Under the pieces are notes generated by a model. It was given only the letters and a program-made list of their open reading frames with translations. It made no database searches and had not been told where the DNA came from. A stretch of 44,272 nucleotides of DNA, taken from NCBI GenBank assembly GCA_014378705.1, contig JACMND010000079.1, positions 1 through 44,272 on the forward strand. The letters are read 5' to 3'. This document shows, piece by piece, positions 10,850 to 19,405 of the stretch. The stretch is from Pedobacter sp. (GTDB taxonomy: Bacteria > Bacteroidota > Bacteroidia > Sphingobacteriales > Sphingobacteriaceae). The position numbers were made by a program, and so were the translations under genes. Position 1 is the stretch's first letter. Every line of letters starts with the position of its first letter.

Positions 10850-10901
10850 GACTTACAAAATTTTTCAAATTTGTAAATCCATATAGTAAACTTCGTAAGT
10901 C
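10850..10901. repeat. Nested inverted repeats upstream of glgB
   Basis: The 168-base gap between the GH31 gene and glgB holds TTACAAA (10853-10859) paired with TTTGTAA (10870-10876). It also holds GACTTAC (10850-10856) paired with GTAAGTC (10895-10901). The two pairings share the left arm, so they are mutually exclusive. They could be a regulator site or RNA leader. No T tract marks a simple terminator. Confidence 0.35.
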
Positions 10902-10931
10902 TTGGCATTGGCTTTAAAAGCCTTTGGATAA

Positions 10932-13385
10932 CTATTTAAAAATTTGTACCAGTTTAAAATTTTTATTGGACTTGAACCGCAGACAGCCTTTCTCATCAAC
11001 ACTAAATTTACTTATTTCTTTACCGTCAATTAATATCCGGCTAACGGTAAAGGGTAACCCAATCACGTTATAGTCATAAGATTCGTAGGTAGGCGTGAAT
11101 AAGCCTTCAATATTTTGTTTAAGGATCATTGAAGAAGCATCCCCTTTTACCACAAACTTTTTTTCCAGATAGATATCCTGTTCATAGGCAAATGTATCTC
11201 CGTGATCTTCAAACAAAAACGAGTTCACCTCGTAATCTGCATAATAAACATTAAGCCAGAGTTCTTCAATATCTTTCTCTCCCACGTATTGCATTACCGG
11301 ATACTCTGGTAATACAGAACCTGCTTTTACAAATACAGGCATACTCTCAATTGGGGCATGAACTAAGTGTTCCTGACCGCCATCAAGCAAGGCATGAGTC
11401 CAGAAATGATACCATTTTCCTTCAGGGAGATATACGCTTTTAAATTCTGCGCCGGGTTCCATTACCGGGGCCACAAGAATTTTATCGCCAAAGCAAAACT
11501 CATCTTCACGATAATGATTTTTTAAATTTTCCTGCTCTTGCATCACAATCGGGCGAAGTATTGGGAAACCATAACGATGGTGCTCCCAAAAGGAGGAATA
11601 TATGTAAGGAAGGAGCCGGTACCTGAGTTCAATAAACTTCCGGTTAATCTCTTCATAGACAGGGCCGAAACTCCAGGGTTCCCTTTCACTGGTATCACCT
11701 GCAGAGTGGGCACGCATTAACGGAGAGAACACGCCTAACTGTATCCAACGCGTAAAAAGTTCAGCTCCTGGCTCGCCGCTGAAACCTCCGATATCGGTGC
11801 CACAGAAAGAAATTCCGGAAATTGAAAGCCGCTGGCATTGAATATTGCCTAATTTTAAATGTTCCCAGGATGCAACGTTGTCGCCTGTCCAAACAGAAGA
11901 ATAACGTTGAACTCCAGAATAACCCGCACGCGTGATTGTAAAAGGTCTTTTGTTTTTCTGTAGTTTCTTCAGGCCATCATAGGTTGACCGTACCATCTGC
12001 ATACCATAAACATTGTGTGCTTTTCGGTGCGATCCTCTTAAACCGTCATAATTATGCCTAACATCGTCCGGGAAAGAACCTGAACCAAAAACCGCCGGTT
12101 CGTTCATATCATTCCAGACTCCAGCAACTCCGGCGTCAACCAATTCTTTAAATAAATTTCCCCACCATTCCCTAACTTTCGGATTTGTAAAATCAGGAAA
12201 CTGGCAACGCCCCGGCCATACGTGACCTTCCATAAAATAATCATCGCTTCTGCGGCAAAAATAGTTGTTGGCTTTCCCTTCCTTAAACACCCAGTAATTA
12301 TCATCAACCCGAATCCCCGGATCGATAATAACTACGGTTTTAAAACCATTATCAGATAGTTCTTTAACCATCCGCTTGGGATCAGGAAAATATTTTTTAT
12401 TCCAGGTAAAGCATCTGTAGCCATCCATGTAATCAATGTCGAGGTAAATGGCGTCGCATGGAATTTTTTTATCACGGAAACTTTGGGCTATCTCCTTTAC
12501 CTTAACTTCCGGATAGTAACTCCAACGGCATTGATGATATCCTAAAGCCCATTTTGGTGGCATTGGGTGTGTACCCGTAAGTATATGGTAACGTTTCACA
12601 ACATCCATCATGTGCGGCCCGTGGATATAATAATACTGCAGTTCTCCGCCATCAGCCCAAAAACTGGTTTTGTGCCTTTCCTGTTGTGCGAAATCAAAGT
12701 GGGACTGAAAGGTATTGTCAAAGAAAATACCGTAGCTGATGCCATCTTTAATCCCAATATAAAAAGGAATGGTTCTGTAAAGCGGATCCTGTTCCCTTGA
12801 AAATGAGTAAGCATCCGTATTCCAGTTATGCACACGTTTTCCGCGGAGATTAAATGAAGTAGCTTTATCACCCATCCCAAAAAAGCTTTCATCTTCTGAA
12901 CACTCTTTGGTAGCGTACACGTAATAACCTCCAAATTCAGAATTTTCTTCCCAGTGCATTTGGGTATAATCGGTGTTAATTATCTTTTCATCGTTATCCG
13001 CAAAAGAAATCAAAAAGTCGTGTTTCCGGATGATACAAGTAACTGTATTGGTGGAAACCCGGTAACGATGTTCATCTTCATCAAAACTCAAAACGGTTAC
13101 CCTTTGTCCGGTTTGATTTACCGCGTAAGAAAAATCTTCCAGAAAAACACCATGAGGAGCAAGCCTGATACGGATAATTTCATCACTTACCACCCAAACT
13201 TCAACTCGTGCATCCCCATCGGAAAAATAAAAAGTATTCTCTTCCTGTTTGACATCGATAACCTTGGTCAGGTATTTTTTTACAATGGGTTGGAGGTTTA
13301 AAACCGGATTGTTTAAATGCTTAACCCCTTCTTCAATAACATCTAAACTTATTGGATCTGTCGGCAGATCTTTACTATCTTCCAT
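10932..13385 (-). CDS. GH31 alpha-glucosidase
   Basis: This retaining alpha-glycosidase of family GH31 probably releases glucose from maltose or short alpha-glucans. The 817 residues contain the N-terminal beta-sandwich, the barrel with nucleophile Asp426 in GVWNDMNEP, the acid/base region TGDNVASWEHLK, the RAHSAGDTSEREPW segment, and C-terminal beta domains. No signal peptide is visible at MEDSKDLPTD, so it should be cytoplasmic and act on imported or internal sugars. It follows the decayed MFS gene by five bases at the end of the pgmB-GH65-amylase run. Substrate specificity within GH31 is inferred from context. Confidence 0.92.
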   Translation of the reverse strand: MEDSKDLPTDPISLDVIEEGVKHLNNPVLNLQPIVKKYLTKVIDVKQEENTFYFSDGDARVEVWVVSDEIIRIRLAPHGVFLEDFSYAVNQTGQRVTVLSFDEDEHRYRVSTNTVTCIIRKHDFLISFADNDEKIINTDYTQMHWEENSEFGGYYVYATKECSEDESFFGMGDKATSFNLRGKRVHNWNTDAYSFSREQDPLYRTIPFYIGIKDGISYGIFFDNTFQSHFDFAQQERHKTSFWADGGELQYYYIHGPHMMDVVKRYHILTGTHPMPPKWALGYHQCRWSYYPEVKVKEIAQSFRDKKIPCDAIYLDIDYMDGYRCFTWNKKYFPDPKRMVKELSDNGFKTVVIIDPGIRVDDNYWVFKEGKANNYFCRRSDDYFMEGHVWPGRCQFPDFTNPKVREWWGNLFKELVDAGVAGVWNDMNEPAVFGSGSFPDDVRHNYDGLRGSHRKAHNVYGMQMVRSTYDGLKKLQKNKRPFTITRAGYSGVQRYSSVWTGDNVASWEHLKLGNIQCQRLSISGISFCGTDIGGFSGEPGAELFTRWIQLGVFSPLMRAHSAGDTSEREPWSFGPVYEEINRKFIELRYRLLPYIYSSFWEHHRYGFPILRPIVMQEQENLKNHYREDEFCFGDKILVAPVMEPGAEFKSVYLPEGKWYHFWTHALLDGGQEHLVHAPIESMPVFVKAGSVLPEYPVMQYVGEKDIEELWLNVYYADYEVNSFLFEDHGDTFAYEQDIYLEKKFVVKGDASSMILKQNIEGLFTPTYESYDYNVIGLPFTVSRILIDGKEISKFSVDEKGCLRFKSNKNFKLVQIFK

Positions 13386-13390
13386 AATTT

Positions 13391-14098
13391 TTAATTTGGC
13401 GCCGGTACCACTTCTTTAACATTTCCGGCAATCTCTTTAACGAATAGGTTTAAAATTTCAGCCAATATCATATAAAATCCGCCCAACATCAAGGTTATAA
13501 CAGTATGCCCGTGAAAAAAGTTCTTTGTAACAATCCCTAAAACGGGACCACATATATTTGTGGTATCACGATAAAAAATTAAACACCTCCATTAAATAAC
13601 CTATTTTCTCGGACGGCAATGACCCTGCCAATTTGGAATAGGGCATAGTTACTAGACTTGCCAAGGCTATCTCAACACCAACCATCGGCAATAGTAGCCA
13701 TTCTTTACCGGTAATTAAAAATATAGATGCCAGGCTAATCCCGCCAATAATTAAACAAAAGAGATGTACTGTTTTACGGCTGGATGCTTTAACAAGTACG
13801 GGCCATAAAAAAAAATGGCAAGGGCCTGTACACCATTATAAACCGTAAATATGCTTCCTGTCCTGTTGTCTGCTTCCCGGTAGGCGGCAGATTGAGCATC
13901 AGATGTATTAAACACGTTATCTGCGATAGCAGATGTAGTATCAATTTGGTAGCAAACCGTTTGGAGTTGCTGCAAGCTTAGAAAATATACGGCTGGTGTT
14001 GGCGTTTTGCCAGGCAATCCAAATTGAATCCCAAAAAAGCCGAAGTTCATATTCCAAAGTTGCCTGGATGGAAGCCTGGGTATCCTAATGGTGATCAT
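13391..14098 (-). pseudogene. Decayed MFS sugar transporter
   Basis: This is a remnant of a major-facilitator sugar permease of the type found in Bacteroidota maltose operons. It starts with a good ATG and IRIPRLPSRQLWNMNFGFFGIQFG. Four single-base losses then break it: GG to G after FGIQFG (the restored frame reads FGLAWQNANTSRIFSKLAA), in the A9 run at 13807-13815 (restored FFLWPVLVKASSRKTVH), in a six-base homopolymer near 13590 (restored FNFFIVIPQI), and near 13555 (restored ICGPVLGIV). Roughly half of the usual ~450 residues is missing between TPNGL and TSAIADNVFNTSDAQSAAY. The last readable piece ends EVVPAPN before TAA at 13391-13393. No functional transporter can be made. Confidence 0.88.
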
Positions 14099-14111
14099 TT
14101 AAGTTAAAGGA

Positions 14112-15875
14112 TTAAAAAGTAATAATCCACGCGTCGGTGGTTGCCACTTTTACAGGAATTCCCTCAGAAAGGTTTTCTATTACAAAGATTTTTCCAGTTA
14201 ATATCTCTTTGCACTGTACCTTAACTTTGTTTTTTATTGATGATAAAAAGGCTTCCGGCAACTGAATATTTGATTCTAAAATCCGTTCCCTTTCAAAATT
14301 TGCAACCACCAAAATCCGCTGTTCAGGCGTATAACGAAGGTATGCGTAATTGCGGTTTGAGAAATTTTGCTGAAAACTTAACTCCATAAACTCTCCATGC
14401 CTCAAAGCAGCCTCAGTATGCAAAGAATTAAGCAGTGTACGGTAAAACCCTCTTAAATATTGCTGATCTTCCTTTAAACCCTTGCCATCGAAAGCGCCGT
14501 TGTTCATCCATTTCTGATGCTCCGGCACCCCGTAATAATCAAAAATAGTGGTACGGTTGTTATTTCCAGCAAAACCTGCGTTTCCGTGGCCAGGTTCTCC
14601 CACCTCCTGACCAAAATAAATCATAACCGGGCCGGAGGATAACGTAGCACTAATCACCATGGCCGGTTTGGCATACCAAGCATTTCCTGCGAAAGCAGGG
14701 GAAGCGATCCTTTCTTCGTCGTGGTTTTCTAAAAACCGAAGCATGCGTGATGAAAAATCACGGCTTTCAACGCTCCAAACATGCGTTATATCTTTTACAT
14801 CGGCGTAGGCATCATTGCGGATCAGTTTTTTTAATCCGTCGTACAATCCAACCTTATCATATAAAAAATCAAACTGACCTGTTGTTAAAAAGCTAACATA
14901 TTTTTGAGAGTTGTAGGCTTCCGCGATAAAAATAACGCCGGGTTTAACATTTTTAACTTCCTGAATTACCCAGCTCCAAAACTCCACAGGAACTTCTTCT
15001 GCCATGTCACAACGAAACCCATCAACATTCTGGTCTGCCCAATAAAGTAAAATGTCACGCATTTTAATCCAAAGCGGCGGTATCGGAGTAAAATGATTTT
15101 GATGGTTACGGTAATCAACGCCGTAATTCAATTTAACTGTTTCAAACCAGTCGTTGATTCCCGGAGATTCTGAAAACACATTGTTTCCGGTTGCTTTTGC
15201 AGGATATTCATCAAACCGACCGTCTTTTAACGGGTGATGAAAATCCATTCCTCCGGCATTAAAATCCTGTGGAACTATGAAATTTTTGCTACTGATGTAA
15301 TAAAAATCGTTTTTCGAATCAAATTCTTTGGAAATATCATCATCTGATCCGAAATCTTTTTTACCCGCCGGGCCGGTATCCGAATGGTAATGTCGGGCTA
15401 CGTGATTGGGTATAAAGTCAATGATCGCTTTTAAACCGACGGCATGGGTCCGTATAATCATATCATTAAATTCAGTCAGTCGATTTTTTACATCAACCGC
15501 AAGATCAGGATCCACATCGTAATAATCTTTAATGGCGTAAGGTGAACCTGCCCTTCCTTTTATAACATCAGGATCATCCATCTTTATGTTTTTGGATGTG
15601 TAATCGGTCATAGTTGCATGTTCAAGAACGCCCGTATACCAAACATGCGTAATTCCCAAATCTTTTAGTTGATCAAGAGCTACATCAGTTATGTCATTAA
15701 ATTTCCCTGATCCATTTTCTTCTATAGAGCCAAATTGCTTATTGGTTTGATTTTTATTGCCAAAAAGACGAAGCATCATCTGGTAAACAACCAGTTTGTT
15801 GTCTGTAACCTCAAGTGTATTTTTTGAATCCATAACTGCAGGAATTTTATTTTTTGTGGAGCAATCAATTCCCAA
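14112..15875 (-). CDS. GH13 alpha-amylase family enzyme, 5' end uncertain
   Basis: The catalytic domain is complete: YQMMLRLFGN, the FIPNHVARHYHSD region, nucleophile Asp290 (counted from the TTG at 15875) in GFRCDMAEE, acid/base Glu in FIAEAYN, and FLENHDEER. It would cleave alpha-1,4 bonds in maltodextrins and sits between the phosphorylase and the GH31 gene. The open frame begins only at TTG. Upstream, an ATG at 15913 preceded by AGGAG is out of frame by one base. Adding one base to the T run at 15905-15908 would give MLKTSSFIAIITALGIDCS, a signal-peptide-like start. So the gene may be newly frameshifted, may start at TTG, or may start at the internal Met (MDSKN) as a cytoplasmic enzyme. 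Confidence 0.85.
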   Translation of the reverse strand: MGIDCSTKNKIPAVMDSKNTLEVTDNKLVVYQMMLRLFGNKNQTNKQFGSIEENGSGKFNDITDVALDQLKDLGITHVWYTGVLEHATMTDYTSKNIKMDDPDVIKGRAGSPYAIKDYYDVDPDLAVDVKNRLTEFNDMIIRTHAVGLKAIIDFIPNHVARHYHSDTGPAGKKDFGSDDDISKEFDSKNDFYYISSKNFIVPQDFNAGGMDFHHPLKDGRFDEYPAKATGNNVFSESPGINDWFETVKLNYGVDYRNHQNHFTPIPPLWIKMRDILLYWADQNVDGFRCDMAEEVPVEFWSWVIQEVKNVKPGVIFIAEAYNSQKYVSFLTTGQFDFLYDKVGLYDGLKKLIRNDAYADVKDITHVWSVESRDFSSRMLRFLENHDEERIASPAFAGNAWYAKPAMVISATLSSGPVMIYFGQEVGEPGHGNAGFAGNNNRTTIFDYYGVPEHQKWMNNGAFDGKGLKEDQQYLRGFYRTLLNSLHTEAALRHGEFMELSFQQNFSNRNYAYLRYTPEQRILVVANFERERILESNIQLPEAFLSSIKNKVKVQCKEILTGKIFVIENLSEGIPVKVATTDAWIITF

Positions 15876-15915
15876 TGCGGTAATTATAGCTATAAAGCTG
15901 CTGGTTTTAACATTA

Positions 15916-16232
15916 CTACTCCTGTGATAAGGGATAAATGATCAACTCACCTATAACAACATGGCCAAGTGCGAATAAAATGTAACTTACCGCAGCGGCA
16001 ATATCTTCCGGGTTTAACCCATGGTAATTCAAGTTTGCTCCTGGCTGACGCTCATCAAAAATGATTCTACTTTTCCGGGATAAACAATATTAACATTAAC
16101 ATTAAATTCTGATACTTCTTTTCTTAAAGCGGATGTAAAAGCATACTGAGCATATTTACTGGCGTAATACATAGCACCATTTGCAGAATGTTCGCTTCCA
16201 AACATCAGAAGCAATGCCAATTACATAGTCAC
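15916..16232 (-). pseudogene. Remnant of a short-chain dehydrogenase (3' half)
   Basis: Between the GH65 stop and the amylase lies the 3' half of an SDR oxidoreductase. The active-site YxxxK survives in GAMYYASKYAQYAFTSALRK, followed by EVSEFNVNVNIVYPGKVESF. After a one-base loss near 16030 the frame continues as LNYHGLNPEDIAAAVSYILF and ends ELIIYPLSQE at TAG (15916-15918). Upstream, the frame VIGIASDVWKRT is separated from the YASK part by a one-base insertion near 16190. The whole NAD-binding N-terminal half is absent and the homology starts right after the GH65 stop codon, so a deletion probably removed it. Confidence 0.8.
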
Positions 16233-16233
16233 T

Positions 16234-18555
16234 TTATTTTGGAGCTCCGTATGGCGCTTCTATCATTTCGTTTGGGCCAATATCGTAACATTTATTGTAA
16301 ACAAACACTTCCGCAGATGTTAGAGATTGATTGGTTATGATGACTGAACCCCTGGTAATCTTTATATTAAAAACACACCCGCGAAAGCTGATGTTAAATG
16401 CAAAAGATATCCATTTCTCCGGTAAAAAAGGACTGAACGTTAACGTTCCGTTTCTGATTCTCATTCCTGCAAAACCTTCTACAACGCTCATCCAGGTACC
16501 GGCCATTGACGTAATGTGGCAACCATCTTCCGTATCATTGTTATAATCGTCCAGATCCAGGCGTGCTGTTCGCAGGTAAAACTCGTACGCCTTATCACCG
16601 TGGCCTAACTTTGCTGCAAGGATGCAATGTACGCAGGGCGATAAGGAACTTTCGTGAACCGTACGGGGCTCATAAAAATTGTAGTTTCTGGCTAAGGTTT
16701 CAATATTAAATTCATCTTCAAAAAAATAAAGCCCCTGTAAAACATCTGCCTGCTTAATGTAACATGAGCGTAAGATTCTGTCCCAGCTCCACTTCTGGTT
16801 TAAGGGCCGGTCTGTTGCTGCCAGGTCTTTTACCAGTGTTTGTTCTTTATCAAGATATCCATCCTGCTGAAGAAAGATTCCAAACTCCTTATCTTCAGGA
16901 AGATAAAGATGATCAATAATGTTTTGCCAGTGATTCGTTTCTTCCTTATAATTAAACTCAACCTTGGAAAGAAGCTGCTTAAATATTACAGAATCTGCTT
17001 TTTCAACCGTACTTAAGGCTTCAATAGTATACCCTAAGCACCAGTTCGCCATCTTACTGGTATACCAGTTGTTATTTACATTGTTTTCGTACTCATTCGG
17101 ACCGGTAACACCCAGCATAACATACTGCCGGCGGTTGTCGCTCCAGGTAATTCGCTGTGCCCAGAACCTGGAAATGGCAATTAAAACCTCCAGCCCGTAT
17201 TCCTGCAAATACGCACCATCGCCTGTGTAGCGGATGTAGTTAAAAATTGCGAAAGCAATCGCACCGTTCCTGTGAATTTCCTCAAAGGTGATCTCCCATT
17301 CGTTATGGCATTCTTCACCGTTCATAGTCACCATGGGATATAACGCGGCGCCATTTTTAAAGCCAAGTTTCGCGGCATTTTCTATCGCTTTCGCAAGATG
17401 ATTATAACGATAAATTAACAGGTTTTTTGTAACCTGCGCATCGGCTGTAGCCAGATAAAACGGAACGCAATAAGCTTCGGTGTCCCAGTAAGTTGAGCCT
17501 CCGTATTTTTCACCAGTAAAACCTTTTGGGCCGATATTCAGACGGGCATCTTGACCAGTATAAGTTTGATTGAGCTGAAAAATGTTAAACCTAATAGCTT
17601 GCTGGGCAGAAACATCGCCATCAATTACTATATCGCCATACTCCCATTTTTTGGCCCATGCATCAGCCTGTTCTTTACGCATCGCATCAAATCCTTTTAA
17701 AGCGATTTTTTCAATCACATTTTTACAATTCTTAAGAAGGTGTTCTTTGGGATGATTTTCAGAAGAAAGGTTTGCAGCATATTTGTATATCTCCAGCGTT
17801 TGATTGATGACAACAGGAACAAGAATATCAAAGCCACAATATTTTTTTTTCTCTACTGATTTTGAAATAAATTTAATCTTATCTCCGTTTAAAAAAAGAT
17901 CCACTTTCATACCGGTACAAACTTCAAACCCTGTTTTTTTGGTTTTTAACGTGAGAAAACCGGTATCATGCCCGGTTTCCTTTTGCACTTCATCCCAAAA
18001 TTTTTCATCGTAATTGGAGTCCTGATTTTTTACATCGCCATCAATAAAAGGTGTGATAGAAATTATACCGTCAAAATTAAGGGCTTTGATGCTGTAGCGG
18101 ATTGCACCCGCCTCATCATCAGCCAAGCTGCAAAAGCGGAGCGAATTTACTTGTACCTGTTTTCCGTTTTTAAGCTCTCCTGTAAATGACCTTTGTAAAA
18201 TACCTTCACGCATGTTTAAAACACGGCGAAAATTTGTTACAGTACACGTATTCAGATCGAGAGTTTCGTTGTCTATCCGGATATTGATACCAATCCAATT
18301 TGCTGCGTTTAATACTTTGGCGAAATATTCCGGATAACCGTTTTTCCACCAGCCAACCCTGGTCTTATCAGGATAATAAACCCCGGCAATGTAATTTCCG
18401 GGCAGAGTTTCGCCTGTATAAGTTTCTTCAAAATTAGCCCTTTGGCCCATGCGGCCATTCCCAAGACTAAAAATACTTTCTGATATTTTATTTAAGGCAG
18501 GATCAAATCCTTCTTCAATGATGCTCCACTCATCTGTTTTAATGTAATTTTTCAT
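16234..18555 (-). CDS. mapA: GH65 maltose phosphorylase
   Basis: This enzyme phosphorolyses maltose to glucose and beta-glucose-1-phosphate in the cytoplasm. The 773-residue protein has the GH65 N-terminal beta-sandwich, the alpha/alpha barrel with the conserved WDTEAYCVPFYL segment and the catalytic glutamate-bearing stretch HNEWEITFEEIHRN (about 417-430), and a C-terminal segment with EDGCHITSMAGTW. I chose ATG 18555 (MKNYIKTDEWSIIEEGFDP), where the family homology begins. An open frame runs nine codons further to 18582, but those codons lie within a palindromic repeat. The next upstream gene is pgmB, the standard partner that consumes beta-glucose-1-phosphate. Kojibiose or trehalose phosphorylase cannot be excluded from sequence alone, but the operon favours maltose. 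Confidence 0.9.
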   Translation of the reverse strand: MKNYIKTDEWSIIEEGFDPALNKISESIFSLGNGRMGQRANFEETYTGETLPGNYIAGVYYPDKTRVGWWKNGYPEYFAKVLNAANWIGINIRIDNETLDLNTCTVTNFRRVLNMREGILQRSFTGELKNGKQVQVNSLRFCSLADDEAGAIRYSIKALNFDGIISITPFIDGDVKNQDSNYDEKFWDEVQKETGHDTGFLTLKTKKTGFEVCTGMKVDLFLNGDKIKFISKSVEKKKYCGFDILVPVVINQTLEIYKYAANLSSENHPKEHLLKNCKNVIEKIALKGFDAMRKEQADAWAKKWEYGDIVIDGDVSAQQAIRFNIFQLNQTYTGQDARLNIGPKGFTGEKYGGSTYWDTEAYCVPFYLATADAQVTKNLLIYRYNHLAKAIENAAKLGFKNGAALYPMVTMNGEECHNEWEITFEEIHRNGAIAFAIFNYIRYTGDGAYLQEYGLEVLIAISRFWAQRITWSDNRRQYVMLGVTGPNEYENNVNNNWYTSKMANWCLGYTIEALSTVEKADSVIFKQLLSKVEFNYKEETNHWQNIIDHLYLPEDKEFGIFLQQDGYLDKEQTLVKDLAATDRPLNQKWSWDRILRSCYIKQADVLQGLYFFEDEFNIETLARNYNFYEPRTVHESSLSPCVHCILAAKLGHGDKAYEFYLRTARLDLDDYNNDTEDGCHITSMAGTWMSVVEGFAGMRIRNGTLTFSPFLPEKWISFAFNISFRGCVFNIKITRGSVIITNQSLTSAEVFVYNKCYDIGPNEMIEAPYGAPK

Positions 18556-18602
18556 AAGCCTCAACCCAAGTCCGCTCTCCAAAAGAGAGGGATTGTGGAG
18601 TT
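18556..18602 (-). repeat. Palindromic intergenic repeat, copy A
   Basis: This copy fills the gap between the pgmB stop and the GH65 ATG. On the plus strand it contains AAGCCTCAACCCAAGTCCG, then the hairpin CTCTCC-AAAA-GAGAG, then GGATTGTGGAGTT. It shares these blocks in the same order with copies at 37714 and 39099. Confidence 0.75.
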
Positions 18603-19251
18603 ATAAATCTCTTAATTTTTGAATATTCATTTCGTGCAAACCAGATATAACCAGATCTGCAGCAGCTAATGCTTTAGTAGAACCGATGCCCACTACTTTC
18701 ATTCCACCCGCTTTCGCAGCTTCAACCCCGGCAAACGCATCTTCAAATACCACACATGACGCAGGACTAACCTGAAGCATTTCAGCACCTTTTAAAAATA
18801 CCTGCGGATCCGGCTTCGATTCCGTAACCACATTCCCATCAACAACCGCATTAAAGTAACGGATTAGTTCAACTTTATTTAAAATTATCCCGGCATTTTT
18901 ACTTGCCGAGCCCAATGCTATTTTGTATCCTGCCGCTTTTAACTCTTGTAGAAGTCGCAATGCGCCGGGTAAAACATCTACTGGCGTCATCCCACTAATC
19001 ATCTCTACATACCAGGTATTCTTTAATTGGGCAAGTTCCTGTTTTTCATAAGAGGTTTTAAAAACCTTTCCCCAATCTAGAATGAGTTCTAAAGATTCTT
19101 TTCTGTTAATGCCTTTCAGTTTTTCGTTATCCTGTATCGTAAAATCAAAATTTAACCGATTGGCTAATTTCTTCCAGGCCCGGTAATGGAAACCTGCGGT
19201 ATCAACTAATACACCGTCGAGATCAAAAATGCAGGCTTTAATATCTGCCAT
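18601..19251 (-). CDS. pgmB: Beta-phosphoglucomutase
   Basis: This HAD-superfamily enzyme converts beta-glucose-1-phosphate, the product of maltose phosphorylase, into glucose-6-phosphate for glycolysis. Motif I is DLDGVLVD with nucleophile Asp10 and acid/base Asp12. The cap-domain segment FHYRAWKKLA follows, then LGSASKNA (motif II) and the motif III/IV region SKPDPQVF...VVFEDAFAGVEAAKAGG. At 216 residues it has the usual length. It is the first gene of the maltose operon and is separated from the next by only the palindromic repeat. Confidence 0.95.
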   Translation of the reverse strand: MADIKACIFDLDGVLVDTAGFHYRAWKKLANRLNFDFTIQDNEKLKGINRKESLELILDWGKVFKTSYEKQELAQLKNTWYVEMISGMTPVDVLPGALRLLQELKAAGYKIALGSASKNAGIILNKVELIRYFNAVVDGNVVTESKPDPQVFLKGAEMLQVSPASCVVFEDAFAGVEAAKAGGMKVVGIGSTKALAAADLVISGLHEMNIQKLRDL

Positions 19252-19309
19252 GTTAGTTTAAAGGTTTGGAATGTGGCCACTTTTAGAGAACTATTTTTTC
19301 TTTGGGACG

Positions 19310-19317
19310 CAAAACTA
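19310..19317 (-). promoter_or_regulatory. Possible -7 box of the maltose operon
   Basis: On the minus strand TAGTTTTG matches TAnnTTTG exactly and lies 59 bases before the pgmB ATG, downstream of the terminator of the preceding receptor gene. No -33 TTTG is evident, so support is partial. Confidence 0.35.
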
Positions 19318-19354
19318 AGAAAATCACTCCTTTTATTTACCCGAATAGGGTTCA

Positions 19355-19391
19355 GAAAAAAAAGCCCTGTTCCGAGTTCAGAACAGGGCTT
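19355..19391 (-). terminator. Rho-independent terminator of the TonB receptor gene
   Basis: A perfect 11-base stem (AAGCCCTGTTC at 19362-19372 with GAACAGGGCTT at 19381-19391) is followed on the minus strand by a run of T. It separates the receptor transcript from the maltose operon. Confidence 0.9.
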
Positions 19392-19405
19392 ATTTACATT
19401 ATACT

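Noticed and set aside
12608-12934. 108-residue open frame on the minus strand within the GH31 gene
   Set aside because: It lies in another frame of an intact enzyme gene, with no recognisable domain; it is a shadow of the codon pattern.
13751-14098. A 115-residue open frame that could be a small membrane protein
   Set aside because: Its pieces match separate parts of one MFS permease, and the continuation lies in other frames downstream.
16029-16220. A 63-residue open frame resembling part of an SDR
   Set aside because: It is only the readable middle of a decayed SDR gene; frames on both sides continue the homology, so it is reported as a pseudogene.
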